Notes under the pieces: generated by a model
Seen by the model: the letters and a program-made list of their open reading frames with translations, nothing else
Databases searched by the model: none
Told to the model about the DNA's origin: nothing
Shown: positions 18,576 to 27,281 of the stretch, one piece after another
How positions within the stretch are numbered: the stretch's first letter is position 1
How the letters are laid out: each line of letters begins with the position of its first letter
Assembly: GCA_017985675.1 (NCBI GenBank)
Contig: JAGNXB010000001.1
Span: 490,743 to 554,742, forward strand
Direction: 5' to 3'
Source: Saprospiraceae bacterium
Lineage (GTDB): Bacteria > Bacteroidota > Bacteroidia > Chitinophagales > Saprospiraceae
DNA: 64,000 nucleotides
Program-made: the position numbers and the translations under genes

Positions 18576-19928
18576 ATGTTTGAAAATCTGTCAGACAAAC
18601 TAGAACTTGCACTTAAAGGTATTAAAGGTGAGGGTCGATTAACGGAAATTAACATCGCTGAGTCCGTCAAGGAAATTAGGCGTGCACTTGTCGCTGCAGA
18701 TGTTAACTATAAGATAGCCAAAGAATTTACTGATAAGATTAAAGACAAAGCTTTAGGCACAGAAAACGTCCTCAAAGCAGTGAAGCCCGGTGAATTAATG
18801 GTCAAAATCGTCATGGACGAATTGATTGACTTAATGGGCGGACAATCTGTTGGTATCAATATAAAAGGTTCACCTGCAGTCATTTTAATATCAGGATTGC
18901 AGGGAAGTGGAAAGACGACTTTTTCGGGAAAACTGGCCTACTACCTTAAAACCAAACGGGGAAAACACCCTTTGCTTGTAGCTTGTGATGTATACCGCCC
19001 AGCGGCAATAACCCAATTGCAGGTACTAGGTGAACAGATCAATGTCCCTGTTTTTGCTGATATTGAAGATAAGGATCCGGTAGGAATTGCACGTAGGGCT
19101 ATTGCCGAAGCCAAGCGAACTGGAAAGGACGTTGTGATCATTGATACAGCAGGTCGCCTGGCTGTTGATGAAGAAATGATGAACGAAATCGAACGTGTCA
19201 AAGCGGCTATTGAGCCTTCAGAGACACTGTTTGTTGTAGATGCAATGACTGGTCAGGACGCTGTAAACACAGCCCAGACCTTCAATGAACGGATCAATTT
19301 CGATGGCGTCGTGTTGACGAAAATGGATGGCGATACCCGTGGTGGTGCATCGCTTTCCATTAAATATACTGTTGGTAAGCCTATCAAATTCGTCAGCATG
19401 GGCGAAAAGATGGATACCCTCGATGTATTTTTCCCTGATAGGATGGCACAGCGTATCCTTGGCATGGGCGACATAGTCACCTTGGTAGAAAAAGCACAGG
19501 AGCAATTTGATGAAGAAGAAGCTAAACGGTTAGAAAAGAAAATCAAAAAAAACAAATTTGATTTTAATGATTTTCTCAGTCAGATCGCTCAGATTCGTAA
19601 AATGGGAGATATTAAATCATTGATGAATATGATCCCGGGCATGTCGAAAATGACACGAAATCTGGATATCGATGATAAAGCTTTTAACAAGGTTGAAGCA
19701 ATCATATTCTCGATGACGCCTAAGGAAAGAGGCAATCCTGAGATCTTAGACATGAGTCGCAAAATGCGCATCGCAAAAGGATGTGGTATGAAGATTCATG
19801 ATGTCAATCAATTCATCAAACAATTTGATGAAATGCGAAAATTCATGCACACCATGAGCAAAGGCAACAACATGCAACGTTTGATGGGGCCCGGAGGGCC
19901 ATTAAAAGGTGGTATGCCACCTCGTTAA
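18576..19928 (+). CDS. ffh: Signal recognition particle protein Ffh
   Basis: 450 residues, the usual length. Order: N domain (about 1-90), G domain with GLQGSGKTTFSGKL (G1), DVYRPAAITQL and DTAGRL, and GDTRGGASLS, then a methionine-rich M domain from about residue 330 (MNMIPGMSKM, GCGMKIHDVNQF). It binds 4.5S RNA and signal sequences emerging from the ribosome and, with FtsY, delivers them to the Sec translocon. It is monocistronic, between divergent moxR-like and convergent mutS genes. Confidence 0.97.
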   Translation: MFENLSDKLELALKGIKGEGRLTEINIAESVKEIRRALVAADVNYKIAKEFTDKIKDKALGTENVLKAVKPGELMVKIVMDELIDLMGGQSVGINIKGSPAVILISGLQGSGKTTFSGKLAYYLKTKRGKHPLLVACDVYRPAAITQLQVLGEQINVPVFADIEDKDPVGIARRAIAEAKRTGKDVVIIDTAGRLAVDEEMMNEIERVKAAIEPSETLFVVDAMTGQDAVNTAQTFNERINFDGVVLTKMDGDTRGGASLSIKYTVGKPIKFVSMGEKMDTLDVFFPDRMAQRILGMGDIVTLVEKAQEQFDEEEAKRLEKKIKKNKFDFNDFLSQIAQIRKMGDIKSLMNMIPGMSKMTRNLDIDDKAFNKVEAIIFSMTPKERGNPEILDMSRKMRIAKGCGMKIHDVNQFIKQFDEMRKFMHTMSKGNNMQRLMGPGGPLKGGMPPR

Positions 19929-19980
19929 GTTTTCTCCTCCATTCCTCTTCATAATACTTTTTTGTCGAAATAGCTTGTAA

Positions 19981-22611
19981 TTAGCCCTCTGCTTGCAATT
20001 TATGTTTTAATTCCTGGAGTTTTAACATACACTCAATAGGTGTCATTTGATTCAATTCCAAATCTGAAAGTGCCTTTCGAATATCTTGCATTGTGGGGTC
20101 AACAGTATCAAAAAAGCTTAACTGCACGGATTTTGACTGTGTGATGGTATGTCCATCATGCTGCTTACCTTCATTTTTTGCTTCAAGATGATGAAGTATC
20201 TCCGTTGCTCGTTGAACAATAGAAACGGGCATGCCTGCCATCTGTGCTACATGTATACCAAAGCTATGTTCGATACCCCCTGGTAGAAGTTTGCGCAAAA
20301 AAAGCACTTTATTACCCGATTCCTTAGTTGCAACATGAAAATTTCTGATCCTTGGAAATTCTTCGGTCAAAGAATTTAATTCATGGTAATGAGTAGCAAA
20401 AAGTGATTTAGGTCTTGCTTTGCCATTCTCGTGTAAGTATTCTGCAATGGCCCAAGCAATGGAGATGCCATCATAAGTGGCCGTTCCACGTCCGATTTCA
20501 TCTAACAAAATCAGGCTGCGATCAGATATATTATTCATGATGGAAGCGGTCTCATTCATCTCTACCATGAATGTTGATTCGCCAGATGATATACTGTCAG
20601 AGGCCCCTACTCGAGTAAATATTTTATCAATAAGTCCAAGTTTGGCTGAAGCGGCGGGAACAAAACTACCCATTTGGGCCATGAGACAAATAAGAGCTGT
20701 TTGACGCAATAAGGCTGACTTACCTGCCATATTAGGACCTGTAATCATTAATATCTGGTGATCATCAGGGTTGAGATAAATATCGTTGGGGATATAAAAC
20801 TCACCAGGAGGCATTTGCGCTTCAATGACTGGATGTCTGCCATCCTTGATAAAGATTCCGTAGTCTTCATCAATTTCAGGACAAACGTAATTTCTTCGGG
20901 TAGCTAGTCTTGCAAAACCTAACAAAACATCAAGACGAGCCAAAACACTGGCATTTTGTTGAATCGGCTCCAGAAATTCATGCACATACTGGATTAGAGC
21001 TTCATAAAGTGCCAGCTCCTGGCTTGCCGCTTTTTCTTCTGCTCCGAGTATTCGTTCCTCCAATTTTTTTAATTCGTCAGTGACATAGCGTTCTGAGTTA
21101 CTGGTTGACTGTTTCCTCACCCAATGGGCAGGAATCATATTTAGGTTTTTATATTTATTAGTTACCTCAAGGTAGTAACCAAAAACACTGTTGTAGCCCA
21201 CTTTCAAATTGGCAATTCCTGTCTGTTGCGCCTCAGCTACTTGTAACTCCACCAATATTTCCTTGCTATTCCGTATGATATATCGGTGTTCGTCCAGCAA
21301 ATCATCAAGACCATCACAAATTACATCCCCTTTTAAAATGGTAGCAGGTGGATCTGTTTGGATAGTTTGACGAATCTTTTGAGCCAAATTTTCACAGGGT
21401 TCTAATTGTTGACAAATGGACTGACATGCGTGCAAGTTTACTTTATGGAGGAGTTCCTTAATACGTTGTGTTAGCTCTAACGCCCGGGCTAGTTGATTAA
21501 ATTCTCTGGGGCTTATCTTGCCCACTACAGCTCTTGCAAGTAACCGTTCCAAATCACCAATCTCCTTTAAAAAACCTGTCAGTCGATCAGCCAGATCCTG
21601 ATCATGTTGGAACATATGTATAAGGCTCTGTCTGGCTTTAATACGATTAATGTCAAGAAGGGGCATCTGGATCCAATGCCGCATCAACCGCGCTCCCATG
21701 GCTGTCACACTATCATCAAGAACCTGAAGCAAACTTTTGCCTTGTGGAAAAGGTGAATGGACAAGCTCCAAATTCCTAACAGTAAATTGATCCAACCAAA
21801 CATGGTTCTCCTGATGAATTCTGCTGATCGTGCGAATATGTGCAAGCCGGTCATTTTCAGTACTGGAAAGATAATGCAAAATTGCTCCAGCTGCTATTTG
21901 GCCATACACAAGCTCGTGAAGACCAAAACCTTTCAACGAAGTAACAGAAAACTGACGAAGTAATTTTTCCTGTGCGTATTCATCTGTAAACACCCATTCT
22001 TCCAAATTATAAGTGTTAAATCTTGTGCCAAATTGTTGATGAAAGAGCTGTTCCTGACTCTTTGGAATGAGCACTTCCTTGGGCTGATACTGTTGCATAA
22101 GCTTGGAGAGATGAGCCCGGGTGGACTCAACAGCCAAAAATTCGCCAGTTGAAATGTCGACAAACGCTGTACCGATCTTGTCTTGTTTTCCAGCAAAGAC
22201 TGCAGCCAGGTAGTTATTTGTCCGTTGGTCCAGTAATTTGTCATCAGTGGTTACACCAGGTGTAATAACTTCTGTAACACCTCTGCGAACAATTTTTTTA
22301 TCCTTACTCGGCTTTTCCAATTGCTCGCAAACGGCCACTCTCAAGCCCGCTCTGACCAATTTGGGCATATACACATCCATCGCATGGTACGGGAACCCGG
22401 CAAGTTCAATATCCGAACCGCCATTATTGCGTCGTGTAAGCACTATCCCGGTTGCTTCAGCTGTCTTAATGGCATCTTCACCAAACGTTTCATAAAAATC
22501 GCCAACCCGAAATAACAAGATTGCATCCCTGTATTTAGCTTTTAGCCGGAGATATTGTTGCATCAGCGGCGTTTCTTTAGTCTGACCTGGTGTCAATTGG
22601 GATTTACTCAA
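19981..22611 (-). CDS. mutS: DNA mismatch repair protein MutS
   Basis: 876 residues. The mismatch-recognition motif is in FRVGDFYETFG, near residue 35. Connector, lever and clamp regions follow, and the ATPase has Walker A GPNMAGKS, DEIGRGTATYDG and the ATHYHEL switch. It recognises mispairs and recruits MutL. No in-frame ATG precedes the conserved N-terminus; the only candidate initiation codon before ETPLMQQY is TTG at 22611, so a TTG start is likely. The ATG at 22563 would remove residues normally present in the family. Transcribed alone, converging on ffh. Confidence 0.96.
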   Translation of the reverse strand: MSKSQLTPGQTKETPLMQQYLRLKAKYRDAILLFRVGDFYETFGEDAIKTAEATGIVLTRRNNGGSDIELAGFPYHAMDVYMPKLVRAGLRVAVCEQLEKPSKDKKIVRRGVTEVITPGVTTDDKLLDQRTNNYLAAVFAGKQDKIGTAFVDISTGEFLAVESTRAHLSKLMQQYQPKEVLIPKSQEQLFHQQFGTRFNTYNLEEWVFTDEYAQEKLLRQFSVTSLKGFGLHELVYGQIAAGAILHYLSSTENDRLAHIRTISRIHQENHVWLDQFTVRNLELVHSPFPQGKSLLQVLDDSVTAMGARLMRHWIQMPLLDINRIKARQSLIHMFQHDQDLADRLTGFLKEIGDLERLLARAVVGKISPREFNQLARALELTQRIKELLHKVNLHACQSICQQLEPCENLAQKIRQTIQTDPPATILKGDVICDGLDDLLDEHRYIIRNSKEILVELQVAEAQQTGIANLKVGYNSVFGYYLEVTNKYKNLNMIPAHWVRKQSTSNSERYVTDELKKLEERILGAEEKAASQELALYEALIQYVHEFLEPIQQNASVLARLDVLLGFARLATRRNYVCPEIDEDYGIFIKDGRHPVIEAQMPPGEFYIPNDIYLNPDDHQILMITGPNMAGKSALLRQTALICLMAQMGSFVPAASAKLGLIDKIFTRVGASDSISSGESTFMVEMNETASIMNNISDRSLILLDEIGRGTATYDGISIAWAIAEYLHENGKARPKSLFATHYHELNSLTEEFPRIRNFHVATKESGNKVLFLRKLLPGGIEHSFGIHVAQMAGMPVSIVQRATEILHHLEAKNEGKQHDGHTITQSKSVQLSFFDTVDPTMQDIRKALSDLELNQMTPIECMLKLQELKHKLQAEG

Positions 22612-22828
22612 TGGGCGATCTTTATTTGTTAGGAAAGGCGGTGTTGGACTGCGAAGTTAATAGCACTGCTTGGAATCCGTAATTCGTATGAAAGTTTTCA
22701 ACTAAGTTTTCAAAATTACCTCATTTTACAAAAAGCTCTGCCAAGCACTTCTAATCAATTTCATTTTTAATAGCCTGGATCACGCAAGATTTGATCTTAA
22801 AGCCTTCCGACAAAAAGGTTAAAACGTT

Positions 22829-22836
22829 TACCTTTG
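22829..22836 (+). promoter_or_regulatory. Candidate -7 promoter element (TACCTTTG)
   Basis: A perfect TAnnTTTG match 16 bases before the ATG at 22853. At the expected -33 position the sequence is TTC rather than TTG. It lies in the 241-base divergent interval between mutS and the TerB-like gene, where nothing else was identified. Confidence 0.4.
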
Positions 22837-22852
22837 ATGCAAACTTAGCTAC

Positions 22853-23338
22853 ATGAATAAAACATTATTTGAGCAATTAAACGAATCAGATATCGCCCTT
22901 CTCTTAGGGGCATTGCCACGTATTGCCATCCTGGTTGGCAGTGCAGATGGTGATTTTGATCAAAATGAAAGAGATTGGGCCAAAAAGCTTGTTCAAATAC
23001 GTGCTTTTAAACATCCAGAGGTCTTAGAAGGACTTTATGAAAATTTGGAAACAGATTTCGAGACGACTTTAAACACATTGACAGATAGTTATCCTACTGA
23101 GTTAACTGCACTACAGGAGCAAATTACGGCTGAGCTCCTGCCAATAAACGGTATCCTTGAAAAGTTGGATATTTCCACGGCTAATGTCTTATACGATTCG
23201 CTTAAGTCTTTTGCATGGCACATTTCCCGATCCTCCGGGGGGTTTTTAGGCATTGGGGCAATCAGTAAAGAGGAGGAAAAATGGGTTTCTTTGCCGATGA
23301 TCTCTCCCCCACCACCTATTTCAGACGAAGAAGAATAA
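22853..23338 (+). CDS. TerB-like helical protein, unknown function
   Basis: 161 residues, no signal peptide. SADGDFDQNERDWAKKL resembles the metal-binding ADGxxxxxE motif of the tellurite-resistance TerB fold, and GGFLGIGAISKEEEKWV near the C-terminus matches the second conserved segment of TerB-like proteins. The role is unknown; TerB-family proteins are linked to metal-dependent stress responses at the membrane. It ends 5 bases before the M1 peptidase start and probably shares its transcript, though a functional link is not obvious. Confidence 0.7.
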   Translation: MNKTLFEQLNESDIALLLGALPRIAILVGSADGDFDQNERDWAKKLVQIRAFKHPEVLEGLYENLETDFETTLNTLTDSYPTELTALQEQITAELLPINGILEKLDISTANVLYDSLKSFAWHISRSSGGFLGIGAISKEEEKWVSLPMISPPPPISDEEE

Positions 23339-23343
23339 ACTCA

Positions 23344-25776
23344 ATGGTAATGATCGAAATGTTATCCAGACGGTGTACCCTATTTTTGATTACTTGGTTG
23401 ATAGTTATTGCTTCAGCTACAGCTCAGCCTTACGGTTGTCATCTTCATGATCATGAAATGCGTGTGGAAGAGCCGGATCCAATCAATATGGCCATTACCC
23501 GAGCATCTATCGCACGAAGTGACAGTGTCAATATTTTGCATTATGACATTCATTTGGATGTCACGGATTTTGGTGGTGTACTAAAGGGAGTGACAACAGT
23601 AATGTTAACACCCAAGATAGACAATATCGACACTCTTCTTTTTGACTTGGCTAAATTGAAAGTTGATTCTGTCCTTTTTCAAGGCCAACTTTTGACATTC
23701 GATCATCAAGACCCATATTTGTTTGTTTATCTGCCAAACGCATACAATCCGAATGATACGCTTGCCATTACCGTGCATTACGGGGGTAAGCCACTAAGGG
23801 ATCCGATATGGGGCGGATTTTATTTTGAGGGGGGGTACGCCTATAATCTCGGGATTGGCATTTCCAGTAATCCACCCAATTTTGGAAGAGTATGGTATCC
23901 TTGTTTTGATAATTTTGTTGAAAGAGCGACGTATGATATCCATGTACTCAGTTCAGCAGGACGAAAAGGCTACGCAATTGGCGATTTCGTAAGTGAAACA
24001 GTGGTTGGACAGGATAGTTTTTGGCGGCATTATCGAATGGAACAACTGCTGCCCACCTACCTAACTAATGTTGCCGTTTCGAATTACGTGGCGCACAGGG
24101 ATACACATACTGGTATATATGGGGATGTCCCTATCGAGTTATTGGGACGACCAAACAACATTAATGAGATGATATCGGGTTTTGCTCGATTAGGGGATGC
24201 TATTGATGCGATAGAACATTGGTATGGCCCCTATCCATGGTCCAGAGTCGGCTATGTTCTTACAACAGCAGGAGCAATGGAACATCCAACGAATGTAGCA
24301 TTTCCTGAAAGCTCGCTAAACAATGGAAATGGTAATGTACCCTTAATGACTCACGAATTGGGTCACCATTGGTGGGGAAACATTACCACATTGCGAGAAC
24401 CTACCGATATGTGGATTAAAGAAGGTAATGCAGAGTATTGTGCACACCTCCTTGATGAATGGTCTGATGGGCGAGAAGCATTTGTAAATACGGTTAAGAG
24501 TAACCATGAAGTAGTCCTTACTACTGTGCATCAGGAGGACGGCGACTTTCTGCCCCTTTCCGGGATCCCCTTTGCCAATATTTACGGCAGACATACTTAC
24601 TTAAAAGGCGCTTCTGTCCTGCATAATTTACGTGGCTACCTTGGTGATAGTCTTTTTCGGACAGGCCAGATGGCTATTTTAAATGATTTTGCTTATAATG
24701 CAATCGATGCGGAGACATACCGGGATCACCTCACTCAGGTTACAGGCATAGATGCAGGTCCATTTTTTGATGCTTGGATTTTTAACCCGGGCTTTTCATC
24801 CTTCAAAATACATTCATGGCAGAGTACTCCAGTTCCAGAAGGTCAGCATGTTCAATTTACCCTTAAACAGGGCATCAGGGCCACTACTTCTTATCATGTT
24901 AATGTCCCGATAGAAGTCAGTTTTTACAGTTCGGACTGGCAAGTATATTATACAACTGTCCAGGCCGGAGATCTCTTCAGTGTTCATTCCGTCATTGTCC
25001 CCTTCGAACCAGTACATATTGCCTTGAATGAGCGGTACCTATTAAATCAGGCTCGGTTGGATTACCAGCGGATACTCACTTCCACGGGTAATAACATCTA
25101 TCCTTTTGTTAAATTTCGGGTTAATGTTCAAAATATATCAGACAGCGCTCTGGTCCGCATCGACCATCATTGGATTGCACCCGATCCAGTCATCGACCAA
25201 CCTCAATTAAAGATCTCAAGTACAAATTTCTGGGTTGTTTCCGGATTATTCCCGCTGGGGTTTAAAGCACAGGGCAGGTTGTATTATGATGCTCAGGCTT
25301 CCAATGCATTTTTGGATTCTGATCTTGCTGGTGTGAATGAGGATAGTTTGCTGCTCCTATTTAGACCCAATGCAACTGCCGTTTGGCAAAAGTACCCCAG
25401 TTATAACCTGTTAAAGTTTGTCCCTACTGATGGTAAAGGTGAAATATTAATAAACGATCTCCAACCAGGGGAATATGCATTAGGCCGGGGCCAATTTCAG
25501 GAAGTGTCTAGTATTCCAGAATTAAATGAGGAAACTTTAAAATTATTTCCAAACCCTTCTTCTGGCACCCTATTTCTAGAATGGACTTCTTCCCAATCTA
25601 TGCCACAAACAATAATATGGTATGATATGATGGGGCGGGTCATTTTCAAGGAGGATCTATCTGATAATATTGGCATTCATTCACTCCGTGTGCCCGATGT
25701 TTATCCGGGCATTTATCCCATCCAAATCGTCACTACTAAAAACAATAGTATATATAAATTAATGACAATCAATTAG
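23344..25776 (+). CDS. Secreted M1-family metallopeptidase with T9SS type A sorting domain
   Basis: 810 residues from the ATG at 23344; the longer frame from 23281 would run through the TerB-like gene and bury the signal peptide. A signal peptide (cleavage near ATAQ) precedes an M1 N-terminal beta domain, the exopeptidase-type motif GAMEHPTN, and the zinc site HELGHH (His337, Glu338, His341) with the third ligand Glu360 exactly 18 residues later. After the catalytic region comes a beta-rich section and a final about 75-residue type A sorting domain starting LKLFPNPSSGTLFLEW. It should be exported by T9SS and cleave peptides, probably as an aminopeptidase, at or beyond the cell surface. Confidence 0.92.
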   Translation: MVMIEMLSRRCTLFLITWLIVIASATAQPYGCHLHDHEMRVEEPDPINMAITRASIARSDSVNILHYDIHLDVTDFGGVLKGVTTVMLTPKIDNIDTLLFDLAKLKVDSVLFQGQLLTFDHQDPYLFVYLPNAYNPNDTLAITVHYGGKPLRDPIWGGFYFEGGYAYNLGIGISSNPPNFGRVWYPCFDNFVERATYDIHVLSSAGRKGYAIGDFVSETVVGQDSFWRHYRMEQLLPTYLTNVAVSNYVAHRDTHTGIYGDVPIELLGRPNNINEMISGFARLGDAIDAIEHWYGPYPWSRVGYVLTTAGAMEHPTNVAFPESSLNNGNGNVPLMTHELGHHWWGNITTLREPTDMWIKEGNAEYCAHLLDEWSDGREAFVNTVKSNHEVVLTTVHQEDGDFLPLSGIPFANIYGRHTYLKGASVLHNLRGYLGDSLFRTGQMAILNDFAYNAIDAETYRDHLTQVTGIDAGPFFDAWIFNPGFSSFKIHSWQSTPVPEGQHVQFTLKQGIRATTSYHVNVPIEVSFYSSDWQVYYTTVQAGDLFSVHSVIVPFEPVHIALNERYLLNQARLDYQRILTSTGNNIYPFVKFRVNVQNISDSALVRIDHHWIAPDPVIDQPQLKISSTNFWVVSGLFPLGFKAQGRLYYDAQASNAFLDSDLAGVNEDSLLLLFRPNATAVWQKYPSYNLLKFVPTDGKGEILINDLQPGEYALGRGQFQEVSSIPELNEETLKLFPNPSSGTLFLEWTSSQSMPQTIIWYDMMGRVIFKEDLSDNIGIHSLRVPDVYPGIYPIQIVTTKNNSIYKLMTIN

Positions 25777-25862
25777 TTTATATACCGAAGCTATGAACAT
25801 TTTTAATTTTTTCCCCATACAGGCAGGATTTTTGCTGTTATGAATCTTTAAATACCACTTGC

Positions 25863-27197
25863 ATGAAACGCTATTTTGCCGGAATGCTTCTTTCCTTAAT
25901 TGTATTCTCAGCCTGTCAGAAGGATTCTACATCTGACGTTTTGGACGAACGTCTTGAAACCGTCCTGGATCAGGCAGCCCAAGGCATGGGAAAATCTTTC
26001 TTTCAACTTCCTGAATCAGATGATTTTGCCAATATCCCTCAGGATCCTAAAAACCCTTTAACAACTGCAAAAGTACAATTGGGCAAATTGCTGTTTCATG
26101 AAACAGCATTGGGAATTGAACCACATAATAATATTGCCTTCCAAACTTATTCTTGCGCATCCTGTCATTTTGCATCAGCAGGTTTTCAAGCATGTAAAAA
26201 CCAGGGCATTGGGGAAGGCGGAACCGGATTTGGTATAAATGGCGAAGCACGCAACATCAGCCTACTCTTTGATGTAGAAGATCTGGATGTCCAACCTATT
26301 CGTACGCCTTCGGCATTAAATATTGGTTTTCAAACGAATATTTTGTGGAATGGGCAATTTGGCGCTACCCATCTAAATGAGGGAACTGAATCATCGTGGG
26401 AATATGGCACACCCAAAGTGACCAATCTCCTGGGTTATGAGGGGACAGAGACCCAGGCTATAGCAGGTCTTACGGTTCATCGACAAAATTTGAATAAGGC
26501 TTGGGCTGACCAATTGGGATACACTATGTTGTTTCAAGATGCATTTCCAGGTGTACCAGACGATTCACTTTTTACTAAAGAGTATGCAGGCTTAGCTATA
26601 GCAGCTTATGAAAGAACATTGCTTGCTACAAAAGCTCCTTTCCAGTTATGGCTAAAGGGTCATTACAATGCTATGAGTGATAAAGAAAAAAGAGGCGCTA
26701 TCGTTTTTTTCAAGGACGCCAATTGTAATAGCTGCCATACAGGTCCAGCACTAAATAGTATGGCATTTTATGGATTGGGAATGAAGGATTTGTGGCAAAC
26801 AGGGGCATTTAAAACGAATCCTCAAAACACTGAAAATCTGGGAAGAGGAGGTTTCACCAAACGCCCGGAGGATAATTACCACTTCAAAGTACCCCAGTTA
26901 TACAATTTAAAGGATAGCCCACATTATGGACACGGTGCGAGTTTCAACTCCTTGCGGCAGGTGGTGGAATATAAAAATCGGGCGATAAAAGAGAATCCAA
27001 CAGTCTCTGATGCCCAACTCTCTTCTTTATTTGTTCCACAACATCTAACTGCAGCACAAATAGATGACCTCACCGCGTTTCTTACTTTTGGTCTCAGAGA
27101 CCCACAATTACATCGCTATCAACCAATTCATGTGCTTTCAGGCTCGTGTATCCCTAATAATGATCCAACCTCAAAGGTGGATTTAGGCTGCCAGTAG
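25863..27197 (+). CDS. Di-haem cytochrome c peroxidase / MauG-family lipoprotein
   Basis: 444 residues with a lipoprotein signal (FSACQK). Two haem c sites are visible, CASCH near residue 98 and CNSCH near residue 287, spaced as in bacterial di-haem peroxidases, with PQLYNLKDSPHYGHGASFNSL typical of the second domain. It reduces hydrogen peroxide in the periplasm or, in the MauG branch, oxidises a protein substrate. It lies between the peptidase gene and a TonB-dependent receptor gene on the same strand, with gaps of 86 and 84 bases, so it may be independently transcribed. Confidence 0.92.
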   Translation: MKRYFAGMLLSLIVFSACQKDSTSDVLDERLETVLDQAAQGMGKSFFQLPESDDFANIPQDPKNPLTTAKVQLGKLLFHETALGIEPHNNIAFQTYSCASCHFASAGFQACKNQGIGEGGTGFGINGEARNISLLFDVEDLDVQPIRTPSALNIGFQTNILWNGQFGATHLNEGTESSWEYGTPKVTNLLGYEGTETQAIAGLTVHRQNLNKAWADQLGYTMLFQDAFPGVPDDSLFTKEYAGLAIAAYERTLLATKAPFQLWLKGHYNAMSDKEKRGAIVFFKDANCNSCHTGPALNSMAFYGLGMKDLWQTGAFKTNPQNTENLGRGGFTKRPEDNYHFKVPQLYNLKDSPHYGHGASFNSLRQVVEYKNRAIKENPTVSDAQLSSLFVPQHLTAAQIDDLTAFLTFGLRDPQLHRYQPIHVLSGSCIPNNDPTSKVDLGCQ

Positions 27198-27281
27198 TAA
27201 AATTCTGAAACAACAATTAAATACCAGGAAAAGGAAAGATAGTTTATCTTGTTGCGTACTTTTATCTTAAGATAATTTGGT

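Noticed and set aside
23281-23343. Upstream extension of the M1 peptidase frame
   Set aside because: It overlaps the TerB-like gene and would place 21 residues in front of a normal signal peptide that starts at the ATG at 23344.
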